Below are positions 17,872 through 26,888 of a stretch of 64,000 nt of DNA, piece after piece. The notes under the pieces are model-generated. The model did no database searches. It was not told the DNA's origin and worked only from the letters and a program-made list of their open reading frames with translations. Source of the stretch: Bacteroidales bacterium (lineage in GTDB: Bacteria; Bacteroidota; Bacteroidia; Bacteroidales; UBA12077). Each line of letters starts with the position of its first letter. Within the stretch, counting starts at the first letter, position 1. Both the position numbers and the translations under genes were made by a program. The DNA lies in assembly GCA_030637515.1 (NCBI GenBank), contig DAOWGM010000051.1, positions 62,001-126,000 of the forward strand, read 5' to 3'.

Positions 17872-18708
17872 ATGTCAAATTTTTTAAATAAGCCATATCC
17901 TTTTAACGATGATTTAAAATATAATAGTAAACTTATATTTTTTATTAGTATTGGGGTTTTGGCATTCTTGTATTTATTTCAGCCACTTGATGTTAGTTTG
18001 ATGGATAATAAACAGAAACTCTACGTTGTCGTAGGTCTGGGCGCTGTTACATTTCTTTCGCTAAGTTTAAATTTATTGATTCTTCCAAGTTTATTTCCAG
18101 GTATATTTATTAAAAGAATCTGGAATATTAAAAAGGAGATATTATGGAACTTGTGGATCTTATCGACTATTTCTGTGGGCTATTCTCTGTATTATCGACT
18201 CCTTGATATATTCAATGTTGATTTTAGAGTGATTTTGGGCTTAATAATTATTGCAATTATTCCAATTACAGGTTTAATAATTGTGAATCGTAACAGAATG
18301 CTACGTACTAATTTGAGAGTATCCGAAAGGATAAATAAGAAACTGCATGATAATAAGTCGATTGAGGAAAAGCTTGTACATTTCGAATCTGATTATGAAA
18401 AAGATAATTTATCAATAAAAGTTAGTTTTCTATTACTAATTAGAGCTGCAAATAATTATATTGAAGTATTTTGGAAAGAAGGTGATAAGTCTAAAAGCCA
18501 GATGATAAGAACTAGTTTATTGAAAGCAGAAGAACTATTGAAAGAACATAAATTTATTTTTAAATGTCACCGTTCTTATATGGTTAACGTTAATTATATT
18601 GATAAAATTGAAGGAAATGTTCAGGGTTATAAATTATTCTTTGAAAACCTTGATTTTTCAATACCAGTTTCCAAAAACTTTGTATTTAAGCTTAAAGAAT
18701 TAATATAA
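17872..18708 (+). CDS. Membrane-anchored LytTR DNA-binding regulator
   Basis: This 278-residue protein has four predicted transmembrane helices in the first about 140 residues (around 22-40, 50-75, 86-106 and 117-136), a short charged linker, then a LytTR domain from about residue 172 to the end. The conserved FKCHRSYMVNVNYID and IPVSKNFVFKLKEL phrases of LytTR are present. It is a one-component type: no receiver domain, and no LytS-type kinase nearby. The LytTR domain should bind paired 9-bp direct repeats. An array of that format is found at 3063-3181 in this window, but a link is untested. Confidence 0.88.
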   Translation: MSNFLNKPYPFNDDLKYNSKLIFFISIGVLAFLYLFQPLDVSLMDNKQKLYVVVGLGAVTFLSLSLNLLILPSLFPGIFIKRIWNIKKEILWNLWILSTISVGYSLYYRLLDIFNVDFRVILGLIIIAIIPITGLIIVNRNRMLRTNLRVSERINKKLHDNKSIEEKLVHFESDYEKDNLSIKVSFLLLIRAANNYIEVFWKEGDKSKSQMIRTSLLKAEELLKEHKFIFKCHRSYMVNVNYIDKIEGNVQGYKLFFENLDFSIPVSKNFVFKLKELI

Positions 18709-18725
18709 TTCGCGTCAAAATAAGC

Positions 18726-18750
18726 TTCATTCGCCCCTGAATGAAAGATT
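18726..18750 (+). terminator. Hairpin after the LytTR gene
   Basis: Perfect 7-bp arms TTCATTC / GAATGAA with the loop GCCCCT lie 17 bp after the LytTR stop. They are followed by AGATTTTTG, so the T tract is short. Confidence 0.45.
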
Positions 18751-18827
18751 TTTGTCCCTGAAAGTGTTATTTTAAACCTATATTTAACTGTTTATACCTT
18801 TTTTTTCCTGCAAACATGTTTTTCTGG

Positions 18828-18835
18828 TAGATTTG
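18828..18835 (+). promoter_or_regulatory. -7 promoter element (TAGATTTG)
   Basis: This is an exact TAnnTTTG match 25 bp before the ATG of the nitronate monooxygenase-like gene. No clear -33 TTTG is present. Confidence 0.4.
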
Positions 18836-18860
18836 TGATGTTTTTAAATAAATAACTATT

Positions 18861-20036
18861 ATGAATCCATTAAGAATAGGAAATCTAAGAGCAAACTTGC
18901 CAATTATTCAGGGAGGTATGGGTGTTGCTATATCCTTATCCGGATTAGCATCGGCTGTTGCGAATGCAGGAGGAATTGGAGTAATTTCTGCTGTTGCAAT
19001 TGGAATGACTGAGCCAGATTATATGAAAAACTATAAAGAGGCAAACAAAAGAGCATTACGAAAAGAAATAAAAAAGGCTAGGAGTTTAACAAACGGAATC
19101 CTGGGAGTAAACTTAATGGTCGCTGTAAATGATTATGAAGAACTATTAACAGTTGCTTTAGAAGAAAAGATTGATGTAATAATACTAGGTGCAGGACTAC
19201 CATTAAAAATGCCACAATATGTTACTGAACGTGGTTTTGATAATATTCACACTAAATTCATTCCAAAAGTTTCTTCGGCAAAAGCAGCTAAAGTGATTTT
19301 TTCTTATTGGGCAAAAAACTTTAATCATATACCTGATGCAGTTGTTGTGGAAGGTCCGCTTGCAGGTGGACATCTTGGATTTAAAAGAGATGATTTAGAA
19401 GGTGAGGTAGTGCCATTAGGAGATTTAGTTGAAGAAACTGTTCTTGAAATAAGTCATTTTGAAAAAGAATTTAATAAAGAAATTCCAGTTGTTGCTGGAG
19501 GTGGAATATATTCTGGACGCGACATGTATGAAATCATGCAAAAAGGAGCAAAAGGTGTTAAAATGGGCACTCGATTTGTTCCTACAGATGAATGTGATGC
19601 TTCTATAAAGTTTAAGGAAACTTATGTGAATTGTAAAAAGGAAGATATTACCATAATTCAGAGTCCTGTGGGACTTCCGGGTAGAGCTATAAAAAATAGT
19701 TTTATTGAAAAAGTTAATTCAGGAAATGCTGAGCCTTTTAAATGCTACTGGAAATGTCTTAAATCTTGTGATTCAAAAAACGTACCTTATTGTATAGCAA
19801 AAGCCTTACATAATGCTTCAATAGGGAATATGGATGAAGGTTTTGCATTTGCAGGATCAAAAGCATATTTAGCAACAAAAATTCAACCGGTTTCACAGGT
19901 AGTTTTAGAACTAAAAGTAGAGTACTACAAAATGAAATATATTGAATATCTTAAAAATTTTATTGGTCAAAGAATTATACCTGAGCGTATTAAATTGCCA
20001 AATGTAATACCTAATATTGGTTTGAAATTGGCTTAA
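18861..20036 (+). CDS. Nitronate monooxygenase / FabK-like flavoprotein
   Basis: This 391-residue FMN-dependent TIM-barrel protein belongs to the nitronate monooxygenase family. It has IIQGGMGVAISLSGLASAVANAGGIGVIS near the N-terminus (a glycine-rich FMN region), VVVEGPLAGGHLGF and VVAGGGIYSGRDM with the phosphate-binding glycines, and KMGTRFVPTDEC. A Cys-rich segment near residue 290-310 (CYWKCLKSC) is typical of the longer Bacteroidota clade. The family includes nitroalkane-oxidising enzymes and FabK enoyl-ACP reductases, so the true substrate is uncertain. It is a single-gene unit with its own -7 element. Confidence 0.88.
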   Translation: MNPLRIGNLRANLPIIQGGMGVAISLSGLASAVANAGGIGVISAVAIGMTEPDYMKNYKEANKRALRKEIKKARSLTNGILGVNLMVAVNDYEELLTVALEEKIDVIILGAGLPLKMPQYVTERGFDNIHTKFIPKVSSAKAAKVIFSYWAKNFNHIPDAVVVEGPLAGGHLGFKRDDLEGEVVPLGDLVEETVLEISHFEKEFNKEIPVVAGGGIYSGRDMYEIMQKGAKGVKMGTRFVPTDECDASIKFKETYVNCKKEDITIIQSPVGLPGRAIKNSFIEKVNSGNAEPFKCYWKCLKSCDSKNVPYCIAKALHNASIGNMDEGFAFAGSKAYLATKIQPVSQVVLELKVEYYKMKYIEYLKNFIGQRIIPERIKLPNVIPNIGLKLA

Positions 20037-20127
20037 AAATTCTTTAAAATCTATTTTTTTCTTAAATTTTTTATGCAAGTAATCCAATATATTCTTATCT
20101 TTATCTAAATAATTATAAATTAATATT

Positions 20128-20319
20128 ATGAATAAAGGAACAGTAAAATTTTTCAATGAATCAAAAGGATATGGATTCATTAAAGACACAGAAACAGAAA
20201 AAGAGTACTTTGTACACGTATCTGGTTTAATTGATGAAGTAAACGAAAATGATGAAGTAACTTTCGAATTACAAGAAGGTAAAAAAGGATTAAATGCAGT
20301 AAATGTAAAATTAGCTTAG
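20128..20319 (+). CDS. Cold-shock domain protein (CspA family)
   Basis: This 63-residue single cold-shock domain has the RNA-binding motifs RNP1 (KGYGFIKD) and RNP2 (YFVHVSGL). The start GTVKFFNESKGYGF is the family hallmark. It binds single-stranded RNA or DNA and acts as an RNA chaperone or anti-terminator. It is followed by a strong terminator and has about 90 bp upstream with a near-consensus -7 (TATCTTTA at 20096). It is monocistronic. Confidence 0.95.
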   Translation: MNKGTVKFFNESKGYGFIKDTETEKEYFVHVSGLIDEVNENDEVTFELQEGKKGLNAVNVKLA

Positions 20320-20352
20320 ACTAAAAATATTACGCTCATTTAAACGTAACGA

Positions 20353-20378
20353 AGCCGTCTCAATCGAGACGGCTTTTA
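20353..20378 (+). terminator. Terminator of the cold-shock gene
   Basis: Perfect 9-bp arms AGCCGTCTC / GAGACGGCT with the loop AATC are followed by a T-rich tract, 33 bp after the stop codon. Confidence 0.85.
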
Positions 20379-20425
20379 TTTTTCTAAATGTAATTAAAGA
20401 TTTGCATTAATAAGAAAAGTGAAAG

Positions 20426-21460
20426 TTACTTATCAAATCCCTCAATTACTGGAGTTTCATCAATAGCTTCCTGATGTGTTTTTATGTTCCTTAGCCATAG
20501 TTTCTTTCCTATTTCTGATTTGTCACCTTTTTCCATCAGGTTTTTTTCATAAAGCTTATTTAATTTAACACCATACTTCTGAGATATTAAGTACATTGTT
20601 TCTCCAGCCTCGACAGTGTGATATTCTAATCCATGCCCCGCTTTATTCCTTTTGGGTTGCAGATATAATATTTGACCTTCAGATATTTTCGCAGGTTGAT
20701 TGAGTTCATTGTATTTATAGATTTCAAAAGGAAGCATACCAAACTCCTCTGTTATAGCTTTATAAGTATCACCTTTTTTAACAATTATATAATCAATTCG
20801 ATTTTGATTATAAACTTTGTGTTTATTGATACTAATAGTGAAATTATCAACATCACCAGCAATAAATTCTAAAGAATCTGTTCCTGTATTTACAGGATCG
20901 CTATAATCCATCTCTTTTCCTGAATCAAAGTCGTATAATTTATTATCTTCAATAATCTTTATAAGCATAGTAGCATATGTTCTACTTGTAGCATAACCCG
21001 CTTTTTGTAAACCTTTTGCCCATGATTTATAATCAGTGGTTTTATAATTGAATAAGAATTGATATCTGTCTCCGTTTGCAATAAAGTCTGAATGATTTTT
21101 ATATGAATCGTAAACCGATCTATATTTTCTAAAACACTCATTTCTTTTATCATCATCATGAAATACTTTTGGTCCGGACCAGCTACTATGACACTTTATT
21201 CCAAAATGATTATTTGCTTTAGTTGCAAGAGTGCTGTTTCCGTTATCAGATTCAAGTAATGCTTGTGCAAGAGTAATACTTGCAGGGATTCTACTTCTTT
21301 TCATTTCTTTAATAGCTAAGCTATTAAAGGTTTTAATATATTCTCTTCGCTCAATTGGAATATAAGAAGTGTTGGTATTTTTATTTGATACCTGCCTCTG
21401 CTGTACTTTACAGCCAAATATAAATAAGGGTATAATAAGTACTAATATCTTTTTTGTCAT
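20426..21460 (-). CDS. Glucosaminidase (GH73) lipoprotein with two LysM domains
   Basis: This 344-residue lipoprotein has a lipobox FIFGCKVQQ (Cys17). The glucosaminidase domain at about residues 50-175 has the catalytic Glu in LAQALLESDNGNS, then NNHFGIKC and the typical KYRSVYDSYKNHSDFI and YAT phrases. Two LysM peptidoglycan-binding domains follow (IIVKKGDTYKAITEEFG and YHTVEAGETMYLISQKYG). It should cut N-acetylglucosaminyl bonds in peptidoglycan at the outer membrane or periplasm, for remodelling or cell separation. It diverges from cdd across 84 bp that contain a perfect 9+9 palindrome. Confidence 0.93.
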   Translation of the reverse strand: MTKKILVLIIPLFIFGCKVQQRQVSNKNTNTSYIPIERREYIKTFNSLAIKEMKRSRIPASITLAQALLESDNGNSTLATKANNHFGIKCHSSWSGPKVFHDDDKRNECFRKYRSVYDSYKNHSDFIANGDRYQFLFNYKTTDYKSWAKGLQKAGYATSRTYATMLIKIIEDNKLYDFDSGKEMDYSDPVNTGTDSLEFIAGDVDNFTISINKHKVYNQNRIDYIIVKKGDTYKAITEEFGMLPFEIYKYNELNQPAKISEGQILYLQPKRNKAGHGLEYHTVEAGETMYLISQKYGVKLNKLYEKNLMEKGDKSEIGKKLWLRNIKTHQEAIDETPVIEGFDK

Positions 21461-21480
21461 TTTTTTTTTGTTATTTTGAA

Positions 21481-21488
21481 CAAATGTA
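21481..21488 (-). promoter_or_regulatory. -7 element of the glucosaminidase gene
   Basis: On the minus strand this reads TACATTTG, an exact TAnnTTTG match, 20 bp before the glucosaminidase ATG. No -33 TTTG is evident. Confidence 0.38.
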
Positions 21489-21514
21489 AATAAAAAAATC
21501 GTTTAAATATTTGA

Positions 21515-21534
21515 TTATTTCATTGATGAAATAA
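21515..21534. promoter_or_regulatory. 20-bp palindrome between divergent glucosaminidase and cdd genes
   Basis: Perfect 9-bp arms (TTATTTCAT / ATGAAATAA) flank a TG centre. The palindrome ends 10 bp before the cdd ATG and lies about 26 bp upstream of the glucosaminidase -7. The form and position suit a dimeric repressor operator; there is no T tract to make it a terminator. Confidence 0.4.
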
Positions 21535-21544
21535 AATTTACGAA

Positions 21545-22027
21545 ATGAATAAACGCGAAATAAAATCAATACTTATTGATTACAATTCTATTGCTGAGCT
21601 TGAAGAAGAACAACAAGAATTAATAAAAAAAGCAAAAGAAGCAGCAATAAAAGCTTATGCACCATATTCTCAATTTGAAGTAGGAGCTGCAGTTTTACTC
21701 GAGAATGGCGAAATAATTCAAGGTAATAATCAGGAAAATGCTGCTTATCCTTCTGGTTTATGTGCCGAAAGAGTTGCAATTTTTTATGCAAATTCGAAAT
21801 ATCCTAATGTTGCTATTAAATCAATAGCAGTAACTGCAAATACAAAAGATGGAATTATTAAGGATCCTATACCTCCTTGTGGTTCATGTTTGCAAGTGAT
21901 GCTGGAAACAGAAAAGAGACTAGAGAAAGATATTCAAGTGATTCTTTATGGAGAAAACAAAATTACAATAGCTGAGAATATTAATCAGTTTTTACCAATC
22001 AATTTTAATAAAGAAATGCTAAAATAA
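21545..22027 (+). CDS. cdd: Cytidine deaminase
   Basis: This 160-residue protein has the cytidine deaminase zinc site: CAERVA (zinc Cys plus catalytic Glu) and PCGSC (two zinc Cys), with the substrate phrase YAPYSQFEVGAAVL. The N-terminal about 35 residues are a short extension before the catalytic fold. It deaminates cytidine and deoxycytidine to uridine forms in pyrimidine salvage. Its stop lies 9 bp from the stop of the convergent cyclase gene with no terminator between, so the two transcripts probably overlap at their 3' ends. Confidence 0.95.
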   Translation: MNKREIKSILIDYNSIAELEEEQQELIKKAKEAAIKAYAPYSQFEVGAAVLLENGEIIQGNNQENAAYPSGLCAERVAIFYANSKYPNVAIKSIAVTANTKDGIIKDPIPPCGSCLQVMLETEKRLEKDIQVILYGENKITIAENINQFLPINFNKEMLK

Positions 22028-22036
22028 GGGTGTTTG

Positions 22037-23638
22037 TTAGTATTTTGATAGTAATCTCCTGAATTCTGCATTTGGAATAACTCCATGTTCATCTTCTGAA
22101 AATTCCGGTTTTAATCTGTTAACAAAGTACATATCAAGTTGAATATTGTTTTTTACTTCAATTTTGCCTCTGTGCGTGCAATCAAAATAATCTTTAATAT
22201 ATTCAAATGTATTTCCTGATACATTAACTTTACCAACTTCACCTGCTTGCTCCATTCTACTTGCTTTATTAACTGCATCACCCCAGATATCATAAGTAAA
22301 TTTCTTTTTCCCGATTACCCCAGCAATTACTTCACCAGTATGAATTCCAAGTCGCAATTCCCAAGGTTTTTCACCATTTTGTCTTTTCTCCGCACCATAA
22401 TCAAGCATAAATTTTTGAATTTCAAGTCCGGCAAGTGTAACGTCAATTGGATTACTTTTATTTCTTAAAGGCAAACCACCTGCACACATAAATGCATCTC
22501 CTATGGTCTTAATTTTCTCAATATAGTGCCCCTCTATTATTTCGTCAAACTTTTGAATATAAACGTTTAATTCTTTAATTAATTCTTGACTTTCCATTAC
22601 TTCAGGGAGTTTTGAGAAGTCTTTGAAATCTGTAAAAAGGATGGATACTAATTTATATTGTTTTGATTTCGCAAATCCTTTTTTCTTCAGTTGTTCAGCT
22701 GTTTCAAAAGGTAAAATATTTAAAAGAAGCTCATCTGATTTTTTCTTTTGTTCAGTAATAAATTCTTTCTGTTCTTCAATCTCGCCTCTCTGTTTTTCAA
22801 GTAGCTCGTTGCTATTTTCAAGATGTTCAGTTAAAGTTAGTAAACTTTCATTTTTAGCTTCAAGCCTTTCTTCAGCTTCTTTAAGGGCTGTAACATTAGC
22901 TTCAATTGCTATATATTTTATAATAATATCTTGCTCATTATAAACAGGTGTAAGTGTTGTCTGAACCCAAATTGGTCTACCTTCACGGGTTTCCCATTTA
23001 TTTTCATAAGCAAAACTATCTGCTCCTTCTTTACATTTTGTAATTGCATTTGCTAACTTCGGATTAGAATCGGCTTTAAAAATTTGATTTTCAAATTTTT
23101 CCTTAAATTCATTAAGTTCATACCCATACATCTTTTCAAAACCTTCGTTTACCCACTCAATACTTCCGTTTCCACTAAGTATGGCAACACCTGTAGCTGT
23201 TTTTTTAGCAACAATAGAAAGCTCTCGTAGTAATTCATGCTCGATGTAAATGTCATGCTGAAATTCCCTACGACTATCGGCAGCTTCAATTCGCATTAAT
23301 AATTCATCTCTTGAATAAGGTTTTTTTATGAAATCTTCGATACCATAGGCAAATAAACGGTCAAATATTGTTTTGGGAGAATAGTCAGTAATTAATAATA
23401 CAGGAATACCATGAGTTAATTTATCCTGCTTTAAAGACATTATACTTTCTATTCCATTTCTTGATAAAGATTCAACATTTACCAGAATTATATCTGGATT
23501 TTGTTCAATTGAGGTATTATAAATATTCTTTCTTGTAGTCTGAATAATTTTAAATCGATCACTATCATTTTTGAGAACATTTTGCAAATACACAAATGCA
23601 TCATTGTTTTCATCTGCAATTAAAATTTTATAGCTCAT
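22037..23638 (-). CDS. REC-PAS-class III adenylate cyclase
   Basis: This 533-residue soluble protein has a receiver-like domain (1-120), a PAS domain (about 135-255), a coiled coil (255-325) and a class III nucleotide cyclase catalytic domain (about 330-510). The cyclase has both metal-binding Asps (Asp337 in FTDF, Asp381 in IGDAF), the adenine-specifying Lys377 and Asp450, and the transition-state Asn457 and Arg461. It should therefore make cAMP. The receiver lacks the phospho-acceptor Asp: the aligned position in PDIILVNVES is Asn54. Acidic Asp9/Glu10, Thr84 and Lys105/106 are present. It diverges from the SpoIIE-Sia operon, so control by that switch is possible. Confidence 0.92.
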   Translation of the reverse strand: MSYKILIADENNDAFVYLQNVLKNDSDRFKIIQTTRKNIYNTSIEQNPDIILVNVESLSRNGIESIMSLKQDKLTHGIPVLLITDYSPKTIFDRLFAYGIEDFIKKPYSRDELLMRIEAADSRREFQHDIYIEHELLRELSIVAKKTATGVAILSGNGSIEWVNEGFEKMYGYELNEFKEKFENQIFKADSNPKLANAITKCKEGADSFAYENKWETREGRPIWVQTTLTPVYNEQDIIIKYIAIEANVTALKEAEERLEAKNESLLTLTEHLENSNELLEKQRGEIEEQKEFITEQKKKSDELLLNILPFETAEQLKKKGFAKSKQYKLVSILFTDFKDFSKLPEVMESQELIKELNVYIQKFDEIIEGHYIEKIKTIGDAFMCAGGLPLRNKSNPIDVTLAGLEIQKFMLDYGAEKRQNGEKPWELRLGIHTGEVIAGVIGKKKFTYDIWGDAVNKASRMEQAGEVGKVNVSGNTFEYIKDYFDCTHRGKIEVKNNIQLDMYFVNRLKPEFSEDEHGVIPNAEFRRLLSKY

Positions 23639-23874
23639 ATAATGATTCGTAATACAATTCTATTTTCAAGTTTAAAAATAAAACAATTAAACTTAATAAT
23701 TATTTTTTTAACATAATTTTTAATCTCTTTAAAATGTTGTTTGCACTTACTTTTTGGTCTTTCATCAAAAACAGGTTTAAACCTCGTATCTAAAAAGTGA
23801 AAAATGTGTTAAGAAAATAGAATAATAACTCAGTAATCATTATTTTTATTTTCCAATATTCAGAAATCCAAAGA

Positions 23875-25113
23875 ATGGATCATAAAATACTATTAATAAA
23901 TATTGAGCAACAATCTTCTGAGAAAATAGAATTTATTTTAAAAAATGAATTTCCTTTTGTTAAAATAGATTCTGTTGAGAATAGTGGTCAGGTATTAAAT
24001 TATCTCAATAAAATTAATCCTGATATTGTACTTTATGATTTTGATCTTCCTGAAAATGAATTGAAAGAAAATTTAGAATTGCTTGAAATTATTAGCAAAA
24101 AATACAGACTCCCGGTAATAGCTCTTTCATCGTCGGAAAATCATTCACTTTTATTTAAATCTGGTGCTGTAAACTTTATTCATAAGCCATATATTGATAT
24201 AACTTTGATTTCAAATATTAATACAGCTATTAATTTAACTGGAATATTAAGAACAATTGATTTAAAGGAAAAAATTATTAATGAGAAGGATCAAAGAATT
24301 CAGTTTCAAATTAAAAATGAACTAAAACAAAGAGAAGTTATTATTACAAAGAATAAAGAAATAATGGCTGACATTAGATATGCAAGTAGAATTCAACATG
24401 CTATACTACCTCAGCTTGAGCAATTGGAAGAATCTTTTCATGAATATTTTATTTTACATCAACCTAAGAGGCACATAAGTGGTGATTTCTATTGGGCGTA
24501 TTGTAATGGAACTAAAAAAATTGTTGCGGTAGGAGATTGTACAGGTCATGGTGTTTCCGGTGCATTAATGCATATGTTAGGGAATGCATATTTAAATGAA
24601 ATTGTTGCGGGCAATAAATATAAAACAGCAAGTGATATTTTGGAGCAGTTAAGAGAGCATGTAATGCAATCTTTAAATCAAACTGGTGAAAGTGGTGAGA
24701 CTCAAGATGGGATGGATATAGCACTTTGTATTATTGATTGTGAGAATAAGAAGCTTGAGTATGCAGGCGCAAATAATCCTATTTACATTATAAGAGAGAA
24801 GGAGCTAACAGAATTTAGAGGTGATAGAATGCCAGTTGGAATACATATTAATTTTAGTAAACCATATACAAATCATATAATCAACTTGGAAAGTATGGAC
24901 CAAATTTACTTATTCTCTGATGGATATGCAGATCAGTTTGGAGGACCGAGAGGAAAAAAATTTCGTTACAAACAATTCAAGGAAATGCTAATTGAAAATA
25001 GTCATGAACCTATGAATATTCAGAAGGAGATACTTAATAATGTTCATGATAAGTGGCGAGGACAGTTGGAGCAAATTGATGATATTCTTGTTTTTGGCTT
25101 AAAAATAAAATAA
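23875..25113 (+). CDS. REC-SpoIIE (PPM) serine/threonine phosphatase
   Basis: This 412-residue soluble protein has an N-terminal receiver domain (1-120) with phospho-acceptor Asp55 (PDIVLYDFDLP) and Lys in FIHKPY. The usual acidic pair is poor (LLINIEQQ: Asn9, Glu11). A coiled coil (about 130-165) leads into a SpoIIE-type phosphatase domain with metal-binding motifs SGDFYWA and GDCTGHGVSGA and the C-terminal FSDGYADQFGG. Such proteins dephosphorylate Ser/Thr on an antagonist protein in partner-switch systems. It is the first gene of a four-gene operon that ends with SiaB- and SiaC-like genes. Confidence 0.9.
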   Translation: MDHKILLINIEQQSSEKIEFILKNEFPFVKIDSVENSGQVLNYLNKINPDIVLYDFDLPENELKENLELLEIISKKYRLPVIALSSSENHSLLFKSGAVNFIHKPYIDITLISNINTAINLTGILRTIDLKEKIINEKDQRIQFQIKNELKQREVIITKNKEIMADIRYASRIQHAILPQLEQLEESFHEYFILHQPKRHISGDFYWAYCNGTKKIVAVGDCTGHGVSGALMHMLGNAYLNEIVAGNKYKTASDILEQLREHVMQSLNQTGESGETQDGMDIALCIIDCENKKLEYAGANNPIYIIREKELTEFRGDRMPVGIHINFSKPYTNHIINLESMDQIYLFSDGYADQFGGPRGKKFRYKQFKEMLIENSHEPMNIQKEILNNVHDKWRGQLEQIDDILVFGLKIK

Positions 25114-25138
25114 CTTTAACCTTTATAAATTTTTTGGT

Positions 25139-26881
25139 GTGAGAAAATCGTTCAAAACATTTAGCCTGATAATTATAAGTTTATTCTTATATTTTTCAAT
25201 TTTTGCGCAAGGAATACCAGAAAGTATAAAGACAGAACTCACCGATTACGAAAAACAAATCGAAAAATATAGAAGTGAAAATAATATTCAACAGGAATTA
25301 AGCTTGTTAAATAAAGCTGCATTTCTTTGTTGGAATAATCAGTTATATGATCGTTCAATAAAGCATTTTAAAAGGGTTCTGGAATTGAATGAGCAATCAG
25401 GAAATCAGAATGGAGTACTTTTAAGTACAAATTATATTGGTATGATCTATGACGAAAGTGAAGATTACAATTCTGCAATGGTTTATTTTAATAAGGCGTT
25501 GGATATTAGCCGAAAGTTAAATGACAGAAAAAATATTACTTCATCTTTAATTAATATTTCTCAGACATATCAATTGCTCACAAATTTTGAGGAATCAAAT
25601 AAATTTGCCTTAGAAGGAGCAGGGTTAGCAAAAGAAGCTAATGATTTAAAATTAGTTAGAAGTTTTTATAGTATTCTGGCAAATAATTACCAAAATTTAG
25701 GAAATTCCAAAAAAAGTATTGAATATTTTGATTTATTTGCCTCAATCGACAAATTTCTTAAGAAGGAAGAAATAAAGGATATTAAAGAACAGTCTAAAAC
25801 TGAAATTAATAAAGCACAACAGGAAAAAAAGCAGACGCAGGATGAGCTTGTAATACAGACAGATAAATTGAAAGATACTGAGGATTCTCTGGCGAAAGTT
25901 GAAGAGCTTACTCAAGAACAAAAAATGCAAATAGAATTACAAGAGTCACAAATTAGAGAACAAACAGCACAACTTAAGTTTGAAAGACTTGTAAGAAAAA
26001 TACTGTTTTTTGGATTTGTCACTATTTTTATTATTGCCGGGATACTCATACTTCTATACCGAAAAATAACTGCGCAAAAAAATAAAATTGTGGAGCAACG
26101 TGATGTACTTGATTTGCAGAATAAAAAAATAAATTCAAGTATTCATTATGCACAAAATATACAAAGAGCTATTCTTCCTGTAAAAAACCAGATAAAAAAT
26201 TTATTTGATAGCTTTATTATTTATAAGCCTAAGGATATTGTATCGGGTGATTTCTATTGGTTTACAAAACTAAAAGATAAAGCATTTCTTGCGGCAGTAG
26301 ATTGCACCGGGCATGGTGTTCCAGGGGCATTTATGTCAATGATTGGGAATAGTTCTTTAAATGAAATTGTATTAGAAAAACAGGTGACCGAACCATCTAA
26401 AATATTATCTTTATTAAACGAAAGAATTATTGAGTCATTACGACAAGATGAAACTGAGAATAATGATGGAATGGATGTGTGCTTTATTTCTATTGATTTA
26501 AAGTCTAATGAAATTGCTTTTTCCGGTGCTAAGAGACCTTTATTTATTTATAATAAAAAAACTGCTATATTAGATGAAATAAAAGGTGATCGAATATCAA
26601 TTGGAGGAGCAAAGAATTATAAAAAAGGTGAGGCTTTTAATAATCATATAATTAAAGCAGAATCCGGAGATATATTATATTTGTCTTCTGATGGATTAAC
26701 AGATCAAAATAATTCGGATCGAAAACGTTTTGGAACTAGTAAGCTGAAAGAAATCATTATAGAAAATATATCTGAGCCTATGGAATCTCAGAAAGAAGCT
26801 ATTGAAAAAGAATTGAATGAATTTCAAAAGGATGAAGAGCAAAGGGATGATATTACATTAATAGGAATAAAAATAAATTAA
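25139..26881 (+). CDS. TPR-transmembrane-SpoIIE phosphatase (SiaA-like)
   Basis: This 580-residue protein starts at a GTG, which directly precedes a signal peptide (cleavage near IFAQ); no nearer ATG exists. TPR repeats (about 35-210) in the periplasm are followed by a coiled coil, a membrane helix (about 281-303), a second coiled coil, and a SpoIIE phosphatase domain (SGDFYW, DCTGHGVPGAFMS, SSDGLTDQ). It is the likely membrane sensor-phosphatase of a Sia-type switch, taking the place of SiaA. It starts 25 bp after the REC-SpoIIE gene and ends 7 bp before the SiaB-like kinase gene. Confidence 0.9.
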   Translation: MRKSFKTFSLIIISLFLYFSIFAQGIPESIKTELTDYEKQIEKYRSENNIQQELSLLNKAAFLCWNNQLYDRSIKHFKRVLELNEQSGNQNGVLLSTNYIGMIYDESEDYNSAMVYFNKALDISRKLNDRKNITSSLINISQTYQLLTNFEESNKFALEGAGLAKEANDLKLVRSFYSILANNYQNLGNSKKSIEYFDLFASIDKFLKKEEIKDIKEQSKTEINKAQQEKKQTQDELVIQTDKLKDTEDSLAKVEELTQEQKMQIELQESQIREQTAQLKFERLVRKILFFGFVTIFIIAGILILLYRKITAQKNKIVEQRDVLDLQNKKINSSIHYAQNIQRAILPVKNQIKNLFDSFIIYKPKDIVSGDFYWFTKLKDKAFLAAVDCTGHGVPGAFMSMIGNSSLNEIVLEKQVTEPSKILSLLNERIIESLRQDETENNDGMDVCFISIDLKSNEIAFSGAKRPLFIYNKKTAILDEIKGDRISIGGAKNYKKGEAFNNHIIKAESGDILYLSSDGLTDQNNSDRKRFGTSKLKEIIIENISEPMESQKEAIEKELNEFQKDEEQRDDITLIGIKIN

Positions 26882-26888
26882 TCCGACG

